Part shown: piece by piece, positions 1-8,623 of the stretch
How positions within the stretch are numbered: position 1 is the stretch's first letter
How the letters are laid out: each line of letters begins with the position of its first letter
Assembly: GCA_017622875.1 (NCBI GenBank)
Contig: JAGAQG010000031.1
Span: 1 to 41,241 of the forward strand
Reading direction: 5' to 3'
Origin: Lachnospiraceae bacterium
Lineage (GTDB): Bacteria > Bacillota > Clostridia > Lachnospirales > Lachnospiraceae
Length of the DNA stretch: 41,241 bases
Notes under the pieces: generated by a model
Databases searched by the model: none
Seen by the model: only the letters and a program-made list of their open reading frames with translations
What the model was told of the DNA's origin: nothing
Translations under genes and position numbers: made by a program

Positions 1-126
1 TATAAATATTTTGACGAAATAAATGAGGATCCTGTCATTTATCACTGGAAATACAAGTTGGAAGAGATTGACTCAAGCGAAGCATTAGTCGTTGATACAT
101 TACCCTTGAAAAGTCCAGTTAATTAA
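1..126 (+). CDS. C-terminal fragment of an unknown protein (5' end outside window)
   Basis: Frame 1 is open from the first base to a TAA at 124-126 and gives 41 residues beginning YKYFDEINEDPVIYHW. The DPVIYHW stretch followed by an acidic tail faintly recalls the C-terminus of SMI1/KNR4 (SUKH) immunity-type proteins, but it is too short to assign. It runs tail to tail into the truncated histidine kinase on the other strand and overlaps its stop by a few bases, so it probably belongs to DNA inserted into, or joined to, the kinase gene. Confidence 0.45.
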   Translation, partial: YKYFDEINEDPVIYHWKYKLEEIDSSEALVVDTLPLKSPVN

Positions 127-382
127 TAACGGTTATACTATTCTGTATCATCACATTGGCTGTTTTTTCTATATTTTCTTTTGTAATCTTAGAGTCCTGA
201 ACCGTCGTATTCCAGTATGCCACAAAGGAATACTGAAACATCTGATTTTCTTCCACCGCATTTTCAATCTCACGCTCGTAAGTAGACTGAAACAAGGCGG
301 ATATTAACACATATCCGCCAATGCTGAATGTAACCAGACTGATCAAAATCGTTGCAAAACATAGTTTCCATGAAAATTTCAA
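119..382 (-). pseudogene. Sensor histidine kinase, N-terminal remnant
   Basis: The 87 residues carry one hydrophobic segment (about residues 7-29) followed by the start of an extracytoplasmic region. HAMP, HisKA and HATPase domains are all missing, so the product cannot phosphorylate its partner. The start is a TTG at 382 preceded by GGAGG, just after the stop of the upstream response regulator, which is the normal operon order for an OmpR-type two-component system. Coding stops at 119, where the 3' end of an unrelated plus-strand gene begins. The rest of the kinase has been replaced or lies elsewhere. It is called a kinase from its membrane topology and position, not from catalytic motifs. 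Confidence 0.7.
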
Positions 383-384
383 GA

Positions 385-1038
385 TTAATCCTCCAAACGA
401 TACCCCACTTTATAAACAGCTACAATTTTTTCTTCCAGATCAACCTTTTTCCTAAGACGCTGTACATGCAGATCTACGGTTCTGCTGTCACCTAAATATT
501 CACCGCCCCAGATACGCTCATAAATTGTCTCACGATAGAGTGCAATGTTTTTATTCCGCACAAATAACAGCAAAAGTTCATATTCTTTCTTTGTCAGATT
601 GATCGGTTTCTGGTCTTTCCAGACGATTCTGGATGCTGTATCGATCACAAGCTCGCCAATCTTCAATATATTTTCTGTTTTATGGTAACGTCTAAGGACC
701 GCTTCCACTCTTGCTAGCAGTTCCACAATCTCAAAAGGCTTTGTCAGATAATCATCTGCTCCCAATTTTAACCCCTTTACACGATCTTCTACTGATGCCT
801 TTGCTGTAAGAAAAATCACCGGCACATCCATTGATTTTATATAAGTCATTAATTCATAGCCATCGATTTTCGGAAGCATCACATCCAGTAAGATCAGGTC
901 AAAATATTGTTTTTCCAGAATATCTGCCGCTTCTGCTCCATCAAAGGCACATTTGCAGGCGTATCCTGCTTTCTTTAAATTCACTGCAATCAGATTTGAA
1001 ATTGATTTCTCATCTTCTACTATTAAAATTCGTATCAT
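385..1038 (-). CDS. OmpR/PhoB-family response regulator
   Basis: A DNA-binding two-component response regulator of 217 residues. The receiver domain (about 1-115) has the acidic pair Glu8-Asp9, the phospho-acceptor Asp52 in LLDVMLP, Thr78 and Lys100 in the LTKPF motif. A winged-helix trans_reg_C domain follows (about 125-216), ending in the typical RTVDLHVQRLRKK and GYRLE motifs. I prefer the ATG at 1038: GGAG sits 8 bases upstream of it, whereas the GTG at 1044 is only 2 bases from that GGAG. The cognate kinase gene directly downstream is truncated, so this regulator is now either an orphan or driven by another kinase. Its target genes cannot be told from the window. Confidence 0.93.
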   Translation of the reverse strand: MIRILIVEDEKSISNLIAVNLKKAGYACKCAFDGAEAADILEKQYFDLILLDVMLPKIDGYELMTYIKSMDVPVIFLTAKASVEDRVKGLKLGADDYLTKPFEIVELLARVEAVLRRYHKTENILKIGELVIDTASRIVWKDQKPINLTKKEYELLLLFVRNKNIALYRETIYERIWGGEYLGDSRTVDLHVQRLRKKVDLEEKIVAVYKVGYRLED

Positions 1039-1143
1039 TTTCACTGCTCCTTCTCTTTCGCAGTTTCTATTCTATTTTTCAGTTGTATCATAGTTGCATC
1101 ATCTATGCACGCAAAAATTTTACATCTCTCTGAAAAAAAGTTG

Positions 1144-1172
1144 TTGACAACACAAAAAGACGGGTGTATTAT
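1144..1172 (+). promoter_or_regulatory. Sigma-A promoter of glnN
   Basis: TTGACA at 1144-1149 and TATTAT at 1167-1172 are separated by exactly 17 bases. The predicted start of transcription is at about 1179. The -10 region and the bases around it (GGGTGTATTATCAC) are repeated almost exactly in the ammonium transporter promoter at 16685-16713 on the minus strand. Confidence 0.85.
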
Positions 1173-1187
1173 CACGACATGAAAGCA

Positions 1188-1220
1188 AAGGCGCTTTGGA
1201 GAAATCCAAGGCGCCTTTTT
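1188..1220 (+). terminator. Start-proximal terminator-like hairpin (attenuator) in the glnN leader
   Basis: A 12-pair stem (1188-1199 with 1206-1217, one G-U pair, loop AGAAAT) is followed by T residues, only about ten bases after the predicted transcription start. It would end transcription after about 40 nt unless bypassed. The same stem sequence (GGCGCTTT...) is found in the amt leader. A regulatory attenuator is inferred; the factor is unknown. Confidence 0.7.
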
Positions 1221-1262
1221 CTGTATCTTACATTTGTGTAGGAATGAAAGGAGAATGAAATT

Positions 1263-3359
1263 ATGACAAAACGAATTCCAGAACTCTATGGAAGCCTTGT
1301 ATTTAACGACAAGATCATGAGAGAAAAACTTCCGAAGGACATTTATAAAGCACTTCGTAAAACCATTGAAAATAGTACCCATCTGGAACTTGACGTTGCA
1401 AATGCTGTAGCAATCGCTATGAAAGAATGGGCTGTAGAAAACGGTGCCACCCATTTCACTCACTGGTTCCAGCCAATGACCGGATTCACAGCAGAAAAAC
1501 ATGACAGCTTTATCACACCGGTCGGTGATGGTCAGGTAATCATGGACTTCTCCGGAAAAGAACTTGTCAAAGGAGAACCGGATGCATCCAGCTTCCCATC
1601 AGGCGGTCTTCGTGCAACTTTCGAAGCAAGAGGCTATACAGCATGGGACCCAACTTCACCAGCATTTATCAAAGACGGAACATTGTACATTCCTACAGCT
1701 TTCTGCTCTTACAGCGGAGAAGCATTAGATAAGAAAACTCCACTGCTTCGTTCTATGGAAGCATTAAATAAAGAAGCAGTTAAAATGCTTCATTTACTCG
1801 GAAAAACAGATGTTACAAACGTATCTACAACTGTTGGACCAGAACAGGAATATTTCCTTGTAGACAAAGAGCTCTACAAACAGCGTAAAGATTTAATCTT
1901 CACAGGAAGAACCTTACTTGGTGCCAAACCACCAAAAGGACAGGAAATGGAAGATCATTACTTCGGTTCCTTAAAACCACGTGTAGCTGCTTACATGCAT
2001 GATCTGGATGAAGAACTTTGGAAACTTGGCATTCCTGCAAAAACAAAACATAATGAAGTAGCTCCTGCTCAGCACGAGTTAGCTCCAATCTTTGATACAA
2101 CAAACGTAGCTGTTGACCACAACCAGTTAACAATGGAAATCATGAAAAAAGTCGCTGACAAACATGATCTTGTCTGCCTCCTTCATGAAAAACCATTTGA
2201 TGGCATCAACGGTTCCGGTAAACATAACAACTGGTCAATGAGCACAAACACTGGAAAGAACCTTTTAGATCCAGGACGTACACCTGCTGAAAATACACAG
2301 TTCTTAGTATTCTTAATGGCTGTGATCAAAGCAGTGGATGATTACGCAGACTTAATGAGACTTTCCGTAGCAAGTGCAGGAAATGACCACCGCCTCGGCG
2401 CAAACGAAGCCCCTCCAGCAATCGTTTCTATCTTCCTCGGTGACGAACTGACAGAAGTTTTAGATTCTATTGAAAATGATACATTCTTTGGAAAACACCA
2501 GAAAGTGGCTATGGACATTGGTGCAACTGTACTGCCTCATTTCTTCAAAGATAATACAGACAGAAACCGTACATCACCATTTGCATTTACAGGAAACAAA
2601 TTTGAATTCCGTATGCTTGGCTCTTCAATCTCCGTTGCAGGACCAAACGTAGTCTTAAATACAGCTGTCGCAGAAGCTTTAAGCCAGTTCTACGATGAAT
2701 TAAAGGATACTCCGGCTGATCAGATGGATGATGCAGTACATGAACTTGTAAAACGTGCAATCCTGAAACATAAAAAAGTTATCTTCAATGGTAACGGTTA
2801 TACAGACGAATGGGTTGTGGAAGCTGAAAAACGTGGACTTCCAAACTTAAAATCCACACCAGAAGTTCTTCCATGCTTTATTGCTGAGAAAAACATTGAA
2901 TTATTTACCAAACATCATATCTTTACAGAAACTGAAATTCATTCAAGATATGAAATTTTATTAGAAAACTACTGTAAGACACTCCATATCGAAGCAAAGA
3001 CACTCGCAGATATGGTAAAACGTGATTTCCTTCCAGCACTGATGTCTTACTCAGACACAGTAACATCTGCAATCCTGAAAAAGAAAGAAGCTGCAGGTTT
3101 TGCCTGTGCATCAGAAACAAAGCTTCTTACAAAACTTTCCGGATACTATGATGCGATTACAGATGCAGAAGAAAAACTGGAAGAATACACAGAAGCTGCA
3201 GAAGGTATCGAAGATTTCCAGGCACAGGCTGACTACTATCATGAAACAGTCATTCCTGCAATGGAAGAAATCAGAAGCTACGCAGATGCAGCAGAAAGTT
3301 ACTTACCGGATGAAGTACTTCCTTATCCAAGCTATCAGAAGTTACTTTTCTCCGTATAA
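1263..3359 (+). CDS. glnN: Glutamine synthetase type III
   Basis: Condenses ammonium and glutamate to glutamine using ATP. The 698-residue length is that of the GSIII family and much longer than GSI. It shows the N-terminal GSIII region ([13 protein letters not shown], about 60-75), a glutamate/metal-binding part with [10 protein letters not shown], the [13 protein letters not shown] segment, the [12 protein letters not shown] motif, the [21 protein letters not shown] active-site stretch near 440 and the GSIII-specific helical C-terminus. The start has AAAGGAG just upstream. The gene is monocistronic: it has its own promoter and leader hairpin, and a strong hairpin follows it. The leader shared with the ammonium transporter suggests joint control by nitrogen supply. 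Confidence 0.97.
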   Translation: MTKRIPELYGSLVFNDKIMREKLPKDIYKALRKTIENSTHLELDVANAVAIAMKEWAVENGATHFTHWFQPMTGFTAEKHDSFITPVGDGQVIMDFSGKELVKGEPDASSFPSGGLRATFEARGYTAWDPTSPAFIKDGTLYIPTAFCSYSGEALDKKTPLLRSMEALNKEAVKMLHLLGKTDVTNVSTTVGPEQEYFLVDKELYKQRKDLIFTGRTLLGAKPPKGQEMEDHYFGSLKPRVAAYMHDLDEELWKLGIPAKTKHNEVAPAQHELAPIFDTTNVAVDHNQLTMEIMKKVADKHDLVCLLHEKPFDGINGSGKHNNWSMSTNTGKNLLDPGRTPAENTQFLVFLMAVIKAVDDYADLMRLSVASAGNDHRLGANEAPPAIVSIFLGDELTEVLDSIENDTFFGKHQKVAMDIGATVLPHFFKDNTDRNRTSPFAFTGNKFEFRMLGSSISVAGPNVVLNTAVAEALSQFYDELKDTPADQMDDAVHELVKRAILKHKKVIFNGNGYTDEWVVEAEKRGLPNLKSTPEVLPCFIAEKNIELFTKHHIFTETEIHSRYEILLENYCKTLHIEAKTLADMVKRDFLPALMSYSDTVTSAILKKKEAAGFACASETKLLTKLSGYYDAITDAEEKLEEYTEAAEGIEDFQAQADYYHETVIPAMEEIRSYADAAESYLPDEVLPYPSYQKLLFSV

Positions 3360-3397
3360 AAATGCTTTTATCTTATTTACCCTTTATTCCTAAACAC

Positions 3398-3424
3398 GGG
3401 GGACCTGAAATTATCAGGTCCCCC
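3398..3424. terminator. Hairpin between convergent glnN and Rpn gene
   Basis: GGGGGACCTGA (3398-3408) pairs perfectly with TCAGGTCCCCC (3414-3424) around a 5-base loop. It lies between two converging genes and could serve both, although the T tract on the plus strand is weak (ATTCTCATTT). Confidence 0.7.
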
Positions 3425-3444
3425 ATTCTCATTTCGCACTCTAT

Positions 3445-4311
3445 TTACTTTTTCAATTCATCCACAATTTTTTGAATCGTCTCCACATTTTCTTCGAGCA
3501 TGTCTGCTATTTCTTCCACAGAACAGCCTTTTTTCAACTTCTTCTCTACCTGTTCAAGCAATTTCTGTTGAATTCCAATTTGAGTTCCCTTTTCAATACC
3601 AATTTCTAATATATTCATCTTTACAGCCTCCCATTCTTCTGAAGCTTTAACCTCCTGTACAATACAGTCCAATTTCCAAATACGAGAATCCAATCTGGTT
3701 ATGTTCGGATTATCAATTCGAGTATCTTTCATATATTGTAACAAACTAACCAGCTCTTGGGAACCGTTTTTACTTGTCATATTCAAAAAGATTTTTGTAG
3801 TTCCGTCTTCCAGCTCTAAATCTTCTACTTCCTTGCACCGCTCTGTAAATGTATATTTCGCTAAATCCCTTCCAAAAATATCTTCCTGCGTGATAAAAAT
3901 AATAACTGTTGATGGCAAGTGTTTATATCTTGTCTCTTTTCCCGATTTTAGAATTGGCGTGTCTAACATACTTTGATAATATCTTGAACGTTTGCGAAGA
4001 TCATCGCCTTTAGAATCATTTTGCATCTCCATGTTAAATTGCCTATTATCCGTAGATTTTGCCCATGCATCCAAACGAATAGCACGTTTACCTACTTTAT
4101 TTAAAACAACCTGTTCTACCTTTACTTCTGCCAGTTCTATCCCTGGCTCCTCCATAAAAATACTCAGCACACACTGATATGCTTTTGGATTTTTCATTAC
4201 CGATAAAAACAAAGCAAAATCACTCAAATTAAACTCATGGTCACTTAAAATCATTCCATTTTCTTTCCATATTTTATCCTCCAAAAATTTAGTTAATAGT
4301 AATGGGTACAC
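3445..4311 (-). CDS. Rpn family PD-(D/E)XK nuclease / putative transposase (PF12784 type)
   Basis: Matches the recombination-promoting nuclease family once annotated as transposase: an N-terminal region with MKNPKAYQCVLSIF, then the PD-(D/E)XK core with Asp in RLDAWAKS and the E-x-Q pair in FNMEMQ, then a C-terminal coiled segment ending in a helix-turn-helix-like CSVEEIADMLEENVETI. The family cuts DNA and can promote RecA-independent recombination. The 288-residue form starts at a GTG (4311) without a visible ribosome binding site; an internal ATG at 4254 behind GGAAAG gives 269 residues and fits the family N-terminus better. The gene stands alone between terminators. Confidence 0.85.
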   Translation of the reverse strand: MYPLLLTKFLEDKIWKENGMILSDHEFNLSDFALFLSVMKNPKAYQCVLSIFMEEPGIELAEVKVEQVVLNKVGKRAIRLDAWAKSTDNRQFNMEMQNDSKGDDLRKRSRYYQSMLDTPILKSGKETRYKHLPSTVIIFITQEDIFGRDLAKYTFTERCKEVEDLELEDGTTKIFLNMTSKNGSQELVSLLQYMKDTRIDNPNITRLDSRIWKLDCIVQEVKASEEWEAVKMNILEIGIEKGTQIGIQQKLLEQVEKKLKKGCSVEEIADMLEENVETIQKIVDELKK

Positions 4312-4331
4312 CGGCAGAATAGCCCATAAAG

Positions 4332-4376
4332 AAAGACGAATATCTCTCAGATAAACTGATTATAACATTCGTCTTT
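4332..4376 (-). terminator. Terminator after the DMT exporter gene
   Basis: AAAGACGAAT (4332-4341) pairs with ATTCGTCTTT (4367-4376), with a small inner stem in the loop. On the minus strand it is followed by TTTCTTTA, so it ends the transcript of the gene stopping at 4395. Confidence 0.65.
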
Positions 4377-4394
4377 TTTCGATTCAATAAAAAT

Positions 4395-5269
4395 TTACTC
4401 TGATTTTCGATTAAATAAATTCTGGAGCAGGATTCCTCCTACAATGAAAACAAGGGCAATGACTGCTCTTGCCTCAATCTTTTCTTTTAAAAAGATTGCT
4501 GATATGATCAATGATAAAAATGGCGTCAGATAAGCCATGTTCGCAATGACCGCAGTATTTTCACTGCCCTTTAATGCCAGCGCCCACAGCAGATATGCCA
4601 CTGCATCAATCACTACGCCAAGCCAGATCATTCCAATCCACTGTACTCCTCTAATCGGTACCCATGTTTCCGTCAAAAGTCCCATCACTAATGCACAGAC
4701 ACCTACCACCAGCCAGATGACCATCATGGAAAGCCGCTGGTCATAATCTGCTTTCTTATTTAATACGGAAAATAATCCATAACACGCTGCAGCCACAATA
4801 CAGCTGATAATCCCCATGATTTTATTACCATCCGCAAGATTTCCACCGCCAGACGATAAAATGATGATTCCCACAAAGGAACACAGCATTGCGAGCAATT
4901 TTACAGGCGTCATTTTTCTTTTAAGATAATACAGGAGAAAATGACAAGCATGATTGGCCACAAATAATTCAAGATGCAGGCTTCCTGAGAGCTTAACTGC
5001 GCAAGTCCATAGTAATACAGGGCAGAATATAAAAATAAGCCAATGAATCCTAAGCCGCTAATGATTCCATAGTCTTTCATGCTATAGCTTTTGATTTCCT
5101 TAATCATTCCGGTTTTGATATTCCATATCAATAGGAATAAAAATCCCAAAAAACTGCTGATGGAAAGGGCTTCCAGATTCGGGATATCAAATAACATTTT
5201 TTTCACGGATGCTGCCATGGTCGCCCAAATCAGTATCGTGCTGATCGCGTACAGATAATTTTTCTTCAT
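4395..5269 (-). pseudogene. EamA/DMT superfamily transporter, frameshifted
   Basis: Together two overlapping frames encode a usual ten-helix drug/metabolite exporter of about 290 residues with two EamA domains. The first part starts at ATG 5269 (MKKNYLYAISTILIW) behind AGGAAGATAC and runs to LKEK followed by TGA. The second frame continues with MTPVKLLAMLCSFVGIIIL to the stop at 4395. The break is in an A5 run on the minus strand (T5 at 4913-4917); one extra A would restore LKEKMTPVKLL. This may be a real inactivating or slippage-prone mutation, or a base-calling error. The substrate is unknown. Confidence 0.82.
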
Positions 5270-5372
5270 AAGTATCTTCCTCCTAAAACCGTTTACGGCT
5301 CCACCCACTGATTCGGTAAAAATTATATCTATTCTATCACTTTTTATCTCAAAATACAGCAATTTCTGCATC

Positions 5373-5401
5373 AAAAAAGGAAATTGCCTATCACAATTTC
5401 C
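5373..5401 (-). terminator. Terminator of the SDR gene
   Basis: GGAAATTG (5379-5386) pairs with CAATTTCC (5394-5401); on the minus strand six T residues follow. It lies 14 bases after the stop of the gene ending at 5415. Confidence 0.85.
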
Positions 5402-5414
5402 TTTTCCCTCCCTG

Positions 5415-6248
5415 TTAGTTTAAAAGATTTTCTGTATACCGATTCAATTTTTCCGCATTTGACAATTCAAAAGTATCCATGCTCAAATCTACTTGCTGAT
5501 CTAATTTATAAGCTGATAATCCGGTTTTCACAGTCTTTTCAATATCTGAATTTATGATATCCACAATCTCATCGACATCTTTTCCCATGAATTTGTAATA
5601 GAAATTCATCATCACTTTCATAAATCCACTTTCCCCCGCCATCTTCTTTGCCCCTGAAGTACGAGCTGCCATAGGATTAAACAATATGTATTTTATCTTT
5701 TTCGATAAATCCTTTTCGCAAAACCACACGCCAAGCAGATCATTTAAGCGGCTGCCATGGAACTGAGCTTTCTGTCCATCATAATTTTCCTTCATCTGCA
5801 AGTCATCCCAATAAACAGGCCCTTTCATTCCCGGAGCAGCCACATTAATGATGATTGGATTTTCAGCCTTTTCCAACATTTCTTTTAATTCATAGCACAG
5901 AATATACCTGCTTAAATAGTACAATGCAAATGTAAACTCAATTTCCTCTTTTGTTTCTATATAAGAAGGCTGCGCTTTTAATGATGCAGCGCACAATACC
6001 AGTGCATCCAATGTTTCCACCTGCTCTGATACTATTTTAGCAACCCTTCTATTTTCTTCTACGAGACTTAAATTTGCCTTAAGAAAAGTTACTTTCCCAC
6101 TTCCCAGCTTTTCTGCTTCTTCAATCAATGCATTTCCCTTATTTTCAGAAGTTCCTACTGCAAATACATGATACCCTTTTGCAAGGTACGAAAGAACCAT
6201 TCCCTTTCCGATACCGTCTGTTCCACCTGTAACCAATACTGTTTTCAT
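5415..6248 (-). CDS. Short-chain dehydrogenase/reductase-like protein with altered active site
   Basis: A Rossmann-fold SDR of 277 residues, with the cofactor motif TGGTDGIG at residues 7-14 and a retinol-dehydrogenase-like middle part (YWDDLQMKENYDGQKA). Aligned by eye to that group, the catalytic Ser-Tyr-Lys set is lost: INVSS reads INVAA, and the YxxxK of YxQSKL reads FHGSR. It may therefore bind NAD(P) without normal oxidoreductase chemistry. The ATG at 6248 is preferred because GGAG lies 7 bases upstream; the ATG at 6254 is 1 base from it. It is divergent from an HxlR regulator, the common arrangement for such a gene and its controller. Confidence 0.85.
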   Translation of the reverse strand: MKTVLVTGGTDGIGKGMVLSYLAKGYHVFAVGTSENKGNALIEEAEKLGSGKVTFLKANLSLVEENRRVAKIVSEQVETLDALVLCAASLKAQPSYIETKEEIEFTFALYYLSRYILCYELKEMLEKAENPIIINVAAPGMKGPVYWDDLQMKENYDGQKAQFHGSRLNDLLGVWFCEKDLSKKIKYILFNPMAARTSGAKKMAGESGFMKVMMNFYYKFMGKDVDEIVDIINSDIEKTVKTGLSAYKLDQQVDLSMDTFELSNAEKLNRYTENLLN

Positions 6249-6384
6249 TTTCATACTCCATTTCTATGTGATATATGGTATTATAAAGGCATCACTTTTT
6301 ATAATAAAGTACGCAAAATAATTAAAGCTGCTTTATAAAAGTAAAGTTACCATCTAACAATTATTCATATACAAAGAGGTATTT

Positions 6385-6699
6385 ATGAATCCAACAGACG
6401 ACAAAATATGTGTAGAAGCCATCCGCAGAACCATGCAGATTTTCAGTGGAAAATGGACTTTTTTAGTAATGGGCGAATTATACGAATGTCCGAAACGTTT
6501 TAATCAATTGAACAGAAGTATTGGATGCAGTACAAAATCCCTGTCTGATACATTGAAACTGCTGGAAGAAAATGGAGTCATCGAACGAACTGTACTGCCT
6601 ACCACACCCGTTACGATTGAATATTCTTTAACAGAAAAAGGACTGGACTTTCAAAATGTATTTATTGAAATGCGCAAATGGGGCACAAAATGGCTGTAG
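6385..6699 (+). CDS. HxlR-family winged-helix transcriptional regulator
   Basis: A 104-residue single-domain HxlR regulator: the FSGKWTFLVMGELYECPKRFNQL signature near residues 20-42, the recognition helix region SIGCSTKSLSDTLKLLEENGVIER, and the wing ending in YSLTEKG. Family members often sense reactive or electrophilic compounds and control a divergent oxidoreductase. Here the divergent neighbour is the SDR-like gene 130 bases away, so control of that gene from the shared intergenic region (6255-6384) is inferred. No Cys-based sensing site can be assigned; one Cys lies at residue 9 and another at 35. Confidence 0.9.
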   Translation: MNPTDDKICVEAIRRTMQIFSGKWTFLVMGELYECPKRFNQLNRSIGCSTKSLSDTLKLLEENGVIERTVLPTTPVTIEYSLTEKGLDFQNVFIEMRKWGTKWL

Positions 6700-6735
6700 T
6701 CGAAAAATCAATTAACTGGCTTTATTTTTCAATAG

Positions 6736-6760
6736 AACTGGCACAATTTTTGTGCCAGTT
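6736..6760. terminator. Hairpin between convergent hxlR-type and anti-sigma genes
   Basis: AACTGGCACAA (6736-6746) pairs perfectly with TTGTGCCAGTT (6750-6760). T tracts are weak on both sides, so it is a probable but not ideal bidirectional terminator. Confidence 0.6.
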
Positions 6761-6772
6761 CCTTGAATATTA

Positions 6773-7942
6773 CTACATCGCAAATACCCTCAGCATCACA
6801 TTTCCATTTTCCAGAAGCTCAAATGTCTCAACATTCGTCTGAGTGCCGCCTTCCCCATCACTGCTGTAAATACCGCTGATGCGGAAGCTTCCCGGCTGGT
6901 CATCTGTAAATAGTCCTTCCACTAAAACAGTTGCATCACTACCGTTGCCTCTTTCTGTTCGGTAACTGTAATGAATCTCCCCTTTTGCATCCACAGCAAG
7001 CTCCTTTTCATAAACACATTCAGCACCAGCCTTAAAATCGGTCAGAGTCCATGTGCTTACTTCTTCTGCCTTCGTCTGTAAATTTTTCTCAATTTCATCC
7101 ACTATCTCCTGCGCATCTTCCGGCATCTCTTCTGTTTCCATCTCATTTAAGTATTCTGTTACCGCAGCTTCATCCCCCTTAAATGCTGGAATTGGCAATT
7201 CAAATAATGCATTTAATCCTGTATAAGCTTCATTTCGTCTAATTTCGCCAGTTTTATCATCCATCAAGTAAGCTTCTGCATTATAAAACGACCCGTCACT
7301 TACTCCCAGATAAATACCTCTGGCTGCAAACATTTCAATATTGTCACATTCCATAATTCGATACTGGATTCCATCCACCACATCCTCTGAATATCCGCCG
7401 CCAAGGGTATGTGCATTATAATCACCCATGCTAAGTCCCTTAATATACGGAGAAACATAGAATGAATCCTGCCCAAACGCATCATCAGATACCTCTGGTC
7501 TTGGTGTCCCATCTGCATTTTCAATGGCTGTTACCACATAAGTCCGATCCTCCACAATATTTCCCTGCTCATCCCAGTTTGTATATTCACTTAGACCTTT
7601 CCCTGAAACAATCCCCAGTAACGTGATCTTATAGCCTGCATATTCCTGCGTTTCATTGATCTGAATCGCATCTGCAGTCTCAAACGCTTTTGCCAGCAAC
7701 TCATCTGCAAACTCTTCTGCTACCTTCTGCGGGGCCAGATACTTCCATCCGGCAAATACCCCAAGGGAAGCTGCCATTAATGTCAGTACAGCAACTGCAA
7801 TTCCTGTAGGGATTCTGTTTCTTCCTTTTTTCATATGCTCTGTCTCCTTTGCTATTTGCATAATCTTCTCATTGAGCCAAGGGGCTGGCTCCTCACTCGG
7901 AGAAAGAGCCTGTTGTAATAGCGCATCTACATCATGTTTCAT
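6773..7942 (-). CDS. Membrane anti-sigma factor, DUF4179-like, partner of the ECF sigma
   Basis: 389 residues: a cytoplasmic N-terminus (1-43), one transmembrane segment (about 46-66, GIAVAVLTLMAASLGVFAGW) and a large extracytoplasmic domain rich in acidic residues. This is the topology of RsiV/DUF4179-type anti-sigma factors, which hold an ECF sigma at the membrane and release it on an outside signal. It overlaps the sigma gene by 11 bases, so the two are translationally coupled. I see no zinc-binding ZAS motif (HxxxCxxC). The signal sensed is not evident, and the extracytoplasmic domain has no family that I recognise. Confidence 0.8.
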   Translation of the reverse strand: MKHDVDALLQQALSPSEEPAPWLNEKIMQIAKETEHMKKGRNRIPTGIAVAVLTLMAASLGVFAGWKYLAPQKVAEEFADELLAKAFETADAIQINETQEYAGYKITLLGIVSGKGLSEYTNWDEQGNIVEDRTYVVTAIENADGTPRPEVSDDAFGQDSFYVSPYIKGLSMGDYNAHTLGGGYSEDVVDGIQYRIMECDNIEMFAARGIYLGVSDGSFYNAEAYLMDDKTGEIRRNEAYTGLNALFELPIPAFKGDEAAVTEYLNEMETEEMPEDAQEIVDEIEKNLQTKAEEVSTWTLTDFKAGAECVYEKELAVDAKGEIHYSYRTERGNGSDATVLVEGLFTDDQPGSFRISGIYSSDGEGGTQTNVETFELLENGNVMLRVFAM

Positions 7943-8456
7943 CTAATACAACCTCCAATTTTTCTTTCAAAAGCTTTCTCGCCTTATATAACCTTGTTTT
8001 TACAGTTCCTTCAGGAATTTTCAATGTTTTGCTGATTTCTGCCACCGACATCTGTACTGTGTAAAATAAATACACAGGAATACGATACTTTTCTTCCAGT
8101 CCGGCAACCGCCTTTCTGACCTGACGTTGAATCTCTTTCTGAATCATTTCCTCTTCCGGGCAATTTTCAGCCTCAAGATTCTCTACCGTCTCTTCAATCA
8201 GACTTTCAGTTCCTGCAATCCGCATTCTCCACGCATATTTTCTCTTTTTATTTTTCCACAGACGCAATGCAATGGAAATCAGAAAGCTTTTCGGATTATT
8301 TTCGTAATCAATATTTTTCATAAGCTCTACAGCCTTCAAAAAAGTATCCTGATAAAGCTCCTCCGCTTCCTGCACATTGCCAGTCAGATGGCAGCAAAAG
8401 GAATAGATTTCCCTGCCATACTCCCTGATGCACTGTTCTAATTGTAATCTGTTCAT
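7932..8456 (-). CDS. ECF-type RNA polymerase sigma factor
   Basis: 174 residues with the two sigma-70 regions kept by ECF sigmas: region 2 (about 10-80, including AEELYQDTFLKAVELMKNI) and region 4 (about 115-168, ending VAEISKTLKIPEGTVKTRLYKARKLLKEKL). It should direct RNA polymerase to stress-type promoters when released by the overlapping anti-sigma gene downstream. The start ATG at 8456 has GGAG a few bases upstream. The upstream region (8457-8520) has TACAAT on the minus strand without a clear -35 box, so autoregulation through an ECF promoter is possible but not shown. Confidence 0.93.
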   Translation of the reverse strand: MNRLQLEQCIREYGREIYSFCCHLTGNVQEAEELYQDTFLKAVELMKNIDYENNPKSFLISIALRLWKNKKRKYAWRMRIAGTESLIEETVENLEAENCPEEEMIQKEIQRQVRKAVAGLEEKYRIPVYLFYTVQMSVAEISKTLKIPEGTVKTRLYKARKLLKEKLEVVLDET

Positions 8457-8569
8457 AATGTTTCTCCACCAAATTCGGACGTCCTGTTTTGATTTGGCCC
8501 TTCACTTATATATTGTAACAACTTTTCACCAGGTTTTTGGTAAATTCTGTTTTTTATAAAAATGAAAAA

Positions 8570-8598
8570 ATAGAAAAAGAAGCCACCAAAGTGACTTC
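8570..8598 (-). terminator. Terminator of the large helicase gene
   Basis: GAAGCCAC (8579-8586) and GTGACTTC (8591-8598) form a stem with a CAAA loop. On the minus strand it reads into TTTTTCTATTTTTTC. It lies 26 bases after the stop at 8624. Confidence 0.85.
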
Positions 8599-8623
8599 TT
8601 TCCCTATTTAGCAACTCAAAATA

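Noticed and set aside
1179-1241. A leaderless peptide starting with ATGAAAGC at the predicted glnN transcript start
   Set aside because: The equivalent frame in the amt leader gives a different, shorter peptide, so the RNA structure and not a peptide is what is shared.
1179-1262. ANTAR-type two-hairpin antiterminator in the glnN leader
   Set aside because: Known clostridial ANTAR targets have two hairpins with A/G hexaloops before the terminator; only one hairpin is seen and there is no room for the first one.
1041-1502. Minus-strand frame of 153 codons over the glnN start and promoter
   Set aside because: It is antisense to the clear glnN coding start and its promoter, has no recognisable domain and continues over the response-regulator start.
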